Assembly: GCA_003481005.1 (NCBI GenBank)
Contig: QUKC01000042.1
Coordinates: 1-9,006, forward strand
Source: Firmicutes bacterium TM09-10
GTDB lineage: Bacteria; Bacillota; Clostridia; Lachnospirales; Lachnospiraceae
Direction: 5' to 3'
Length of the DNA: 9,006 nucleotides
Below, one piece after another: positions 6,799-9,006 of the stretch. The notes below the pieces were generated by a model. The model had not been told where the DNA came from, ran no database searches, and worked only from the letters and a program-made list of their open reading frames with translations. The translations under genes were made by a program, and so were the position numbers. Each line of letters begins with the position of its first letter. Position 1 is the first letter of the stretch.

Positions 6799-6854
6799 TG
6801 TCAATCAGGAAAATTGACAATCATCTACAGAGAATGTTATAGTTGATACTATAA
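6799..6854 (+). promoter_or_regulatory. Promoter with flanking inverted repeats upstream of the ATPase-HNH pair
   Basis: A consensus -35 TTGACA (6814-6819) and a -10 TATAGT (6838-6843, five of six bases) are 18 bases apart. Each element lies in a perfect inverted repeat: TGTCAAT (6799-6805) with ATTGACA (6813-6819), and TTATAGT (6837-6843) with ACTATAA (6848-6854). Two symmetrical sites covering both promoter boxes are the usual form of repressor operators. Transcription would start near 6850, with AAAGG at 6868-6872 as the likely ribosome site before ATG 6884. No regulator gene is recognised in the window. Confidence 0.6.
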
Positions 6855-6883
6855 AAAAGAGTGATTGAAAGGCAGCAAAGGCT

Positions 6884-8251
6884 ATGTGTGAATTTAAAAT
6901 TCAGGAATTGGCTCTTTTGAATTACAGAAGATTTGAAAATGAAAAATTTACGTTAAATCCCAGAATGAACGTTTTTGCTGGAAAGAACGGGTCTGGAAAA
7001 ACGACCGTATTAGAAGCTGCAAATGTAATGCTGGGAGCATATCTGGCAGCCTATAAAACATACGTTCCGTCCCGGTTTGTATACAATATAAAATCGGCAG
7101 ATGTGCGGCAGAAAGCACAGATTTCTGAAGACAGTACGATTTTTACCACGGGGACGATCTCTCAATATCCTTGTAAAATCAGCTGTATAGCAAAATGGGG
7201 GGAGCAGGATAAAACGATAGAATTTCAGCGTGTAATCCTGAAAGAAGATGCCAGAACAAAATTTGGCGGTTCAAATCCGATGCAGCCGACAGTAATAGCG
7301 TGGGAAGAAGCAATATCAAAAGCAGATCATTCAGATATTGAAGTTGTTCTTCCATTGGTACTTTATCTTAGTACAGCACGTTTATGGAAAGATGGAAATA
7401 AAAAAGCGACAAAAAGGGGGGTATTCAGCAGGACGGATGCCTATAACCATTGTCTGGATGCGCAGCATGGACTGGATATTGCATTTCGATATTTGGATAC
7501 ACTAAAAGCAGTTTCGATGGAAGAAAATGGTGGAATACTGTTTCCGGCATATCAGGCGATTTTAGAAGCAGTAAATGAGGCATTTAGCGAAGAACTGCAG
7601 CCAGGGGAAGAGATTATATTTTCGACCAAATATGAGGATGATATGATTGCCCTTAAGACAGCAGAAGGAACAATTCTTCCATTCCGAATGCTTAGTGATG
7701 GTTATCGGAATGTGATAAAGATTATTCTTGATATTGCAACTAGGATGTGTATTTTGAATCCGTATTTGAAAGGGGATGCTCTTAAAAAGACACCGGGAGT
7801 TGTTTTGATCGATGAGGTTGATTTAAGTTTGCATCCGACCTGGCAGAAGCGCATTATAAGAATCTTGAAGGAACAGTTCCCAAGGATTCAATTTATCTGT
7901 GCGACACATTCGCCGTTTATTATTCAGTCTCTTGAAGACGGGGAACTGGTTACTTTGGATCAGCCGTTAGATAGTGAATATTCGGGTGAGGGGATTGAAG
8001 ATATTGCGGAAGATATTATGGGCGTGGTACTGCCTCAATATAGTGAAAAAAAACGGAAAATATATGAAGCCTCACGAGAGTATTTTTCTGCGCTCAAAGA
8101 GGCAAAGACACAGGATGAAATTGAGAAGTTGGGAAAACGATTAGCTGAACTGGAAGCTGAGTACAGCGAAAATCCGGCATATATGGCATGGGTTCACCAG
8201 CAATATACGGAGAAAGCATGGAAGGTTAAAAAAAATGAGGGCAATAGATAA
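6884..8251 (+). CDS. ptuA: AAA/ABC-type ATPase, probable Septu PtuA
   Basis: This 455-residue ATPase of the OLD/RecF-like AAA_21 group has Walker A GKNGSGKT (33-40), a signature-like LSDGYRN (270-276), Walker B VVLIDEVDLSLHP (306-318) and a switch histidine in CATHSPFII (339-347). All expected nucleotide-binding residues are present, so it should be active. The middle (about 100-260) is the insert typical of such ATPases. The C-terminus (about 385-455) is a charged helical region that could contact the nuclease. No TOPRIM domain is seen, which argues against a classical OLD or Gabija A protein. The next gene is an HNH nuclease starting inside this one, the arrangement of Septu, where PtuA and PtuB form a complex and the ATPase controls DNA cleavage after phage infection. 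An unrelated ATPase-HNH defence pair is the main alternative. Confidence 0.8.
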   Translation: MCEFKIQELALLNYRRFENEKFTLNPRMNVFAGKNGSGKTTVLEAANVMLGAYLAAYKTYVPSRFVYNIKSADVRQKAQISEDSTIFTTGTISQYPCKISCIAKWGEQDKTIEFQRVILKEDARTKFGGSNPMQPTVIAWEEAISKADHSDIEVVLPLVLYLSTARLWKDGNKKATKRGVFSRTDAYNHCLDAQHGLDIAFRYLDTLKAVSMEENGGILFPAYQAILEAVNEAFSEELQPGEEIIFSTKYEDDMIALKTAEGTILPFRMLSDGYRNVIKIILDIATRMCILNPYLKGDALKKTPGVVLIDEVDLSLHPTWQKRIIRILKEQFPRIQFICATHSPFIIQSLEDGELVTLDQPLDSEYSGEGIEDIAEDIMGVVLPQYSEKKRKIYEASREYFSALKEAKTQDEIEKLGKRLAELEAEYSENPAYMAWVHQQYTEKAWKVKKNEGNR

Positions 8252-8933
8252 GGGCGGATCGCCTTATAAAGAAATAGACGAGTATCAGGATGCAATACCG
8301 TATTTGGAAAAGAAAATTGGTTTATATTGTTCTTATTGCGAAATGTCAATTAAACATGTTCCGGAAGTAGAGCATAAAATTTCCAGAAAGAATGGCGGAG
8401 ACTGGACGGCATGGAGCAATTTGCTTTTAGGATGTAAATATTGTAATACCAGAAAAGCAGCAAAGATAACACCACAAAATGTGGGGGAGTATTTATGGCC
8501 AGATTCTGATAATACAGCGGTGGCTTTTTCCTATACGAATGGGATTCCAAAGGTAAATGAAGATATATTGAGTGCGTTAGATCCAACTGGGATTTGCTGT
8601 GAAAAGGCGAAAAATACATATGAAATGGTTGGATTGGGAAATATACCGATACAAAAGGATGATAAAGACAGAAGGGCTACAAGCAGGAATAGTGCGTTTA
8701 TTAAAGCAAGGGAATCTTTGGAAGGATGGCGCCAGATTAAAGATGCGCCAGAAACGTATAAAAGCGTTATGAAAACACAAATTATGATAACAGCTGTAGC
8801 AGAGGGATTTTTTTCTGTTTGGATGACAGTTTTTGCGGACGAACCACAGATTTTGCAGGCATTGATAGAAAGTTTTCCGGGTACTAATGGGGCATATTAT
8901 GGTAAGGATGGGAAAATAAAGAAGATTATGTAA
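8235..8933 (+). CDS. ptuB: HNH endonuclease, probable Septu PtuB
   Basis: The 232-residue product has a complete zinc-finger HNH core: CSYC (Cys32, Cys35), the catalytic VEH with His47, Asn62 in WSNLLLG, and CKYCN (Cys67, Cys70, Asn71). The opening MRAIDKGGSPY and the HNH spacing resemble the HNH proteins found with PtuA ATPases and with some retrons. Residues after about 100 form a mostly helical C-terminal part with no recognised domain. The length is normal for PtuB. It overlaps the ATPase gene by 17 bases in another frame, with GGAAGG at 8220-8225 as ribosome site, so the two are made together. The expected role is DNA cleavage unleashed during phage infection when the partner senses a trigger, in the cytoplasm. 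All active-site residues are present, so it should be functional. Confidence 0.8.
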   Translation: MRAIDKGGSPYKEIDEYQDAIPYLEKKIGLYCSYCEMSIKHVPEVEHKISRKNGGDWTAWSNLLLGCKYCNTRKAAKITPQNVGEYLWPDSDNTAVAFSYTNGIPKVNEDILSALDPTGICCEKAKNTYEMVGLGNIPIQKDDKDRRATSRNSAFIKARESLEGWRQIKDAPETYKSVMKTQIMITAVAEGFFSVWMTVFADEPQILQALIESFPGTNGAYYGKDGKIKKIM

Positions 8934-8966
8934 AAAGAAAAAGGGCGTGTGAAAAAACGAGAAATC

Positions 8967-8992
8967 GAGACCGTTTCAAGTTTTGTGTAAAC
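8967..8992. mobile_element. Possible IS256-family insertion sequence end at the right edge
   Basis: The segment starts GAGACCGTTTCAAG (8967-8980) and runs into TTTTGTGTAAAC (8981-8992). It resembles, from memory, the terminal inverted repeats of IS256-type (mutator) elements in Clostridia, whose ends often contain TTGTGTAAA. The rest of the element would lie beyond the window, so neither the transposase nor the opposite repeat can be checked. The bases just before it (8934-8966) are A-rich and contain no clear terminator for the HNH gene. Confidence 0.35.
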
Positions 8993-9006
8993 GTTAAAAA
9001 CTGATA

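Noticed and set aside
6710..6883. Retron non-coding RNA upstream of the PtuA/PtuB pair
   Set aside because: The region is rich in hairpins, but there is no reverse transcriptase gene in the window; the repeats are better explained as promoter-linked sites.
8226..8240. Run of eight A residues at the ATPase-HNH junction as a slippage or frameshift site giving a fusion protein
   Set aside because: The HNH gene is in the +1 frame relative to the ATPase, so a simple -1 shift would not join them, and the HNH gene has its own ribosome site and ATG.

Overview
The window looks like accessory DNA from a low-to-moderate-GC Gram-positive gut anaerobe of the Clostridia, most likely Lachnospiraceae. The basis is indirect: strong AGGAGG-type ribosome binding sites, GTG starts, codon use, a DUF5348 protein, an AAA-ATPase_like (PF09820) gene, and a cluster of GC-rich hairpins at the left edge of a kind I associate with that family. 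All confident genes are on the + strand. No rRNA, tRNA, CRISPR array, recombinase or reverse transcriptase is visible.

Layout. (1) Bases 5-97 hold four small inverted repeats that abut the start of a metalloprotease-like plus von Willebrand A protein (116-1795). That protein begins almost directly at its HECGH zinc motif and therefore looks 5'-truncated. It is followed without a gap by an uncharacterised 247-residue protein (1796-2539), and a good intrinsic terminator lies at 2665-2706. (2) A small DUF5348 protein (2827-3045) precedes an AAA-ATPase_like protein (3144-4307). The latter lacks the C-terminal PD-(D/E)XK nuclease half its family normally carries, and ends before a terminator at 4378-4412. 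(3) The sequence then becomes clearly more AT-rich. A secreted protein (4615-5352) and a lipoprotein (5373-6011) form a likely two-gene exported operon closed by a terminator at 6065-6102. (4) A small basic, three-helix membrane protein (6257-6709) precedes an intergenic region crowded with inverted repeats, which also contains a strong promoter candidate. (5) That promoter drives an overlapping ATPase-HNH pair (6884-8251 and 8235-8933), which I read as a Septu (PtuA/PtuB) anti-phage system. (6) The last bases (8967-8992) resemble an IS256-family insertion sequence end.

How it fits together. The window reads as a patchwork of short operons separated by terminators: a defence module, exported cargo of unknown function, and two genes that look eroded. 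The best functional call is Septu. The most open questions are the role of the repeat-rich control region in front of it, whether the membrane protein beside it takes part, and what the exported pair does. All family names come from recognition of motifs by eye; no database search was run.
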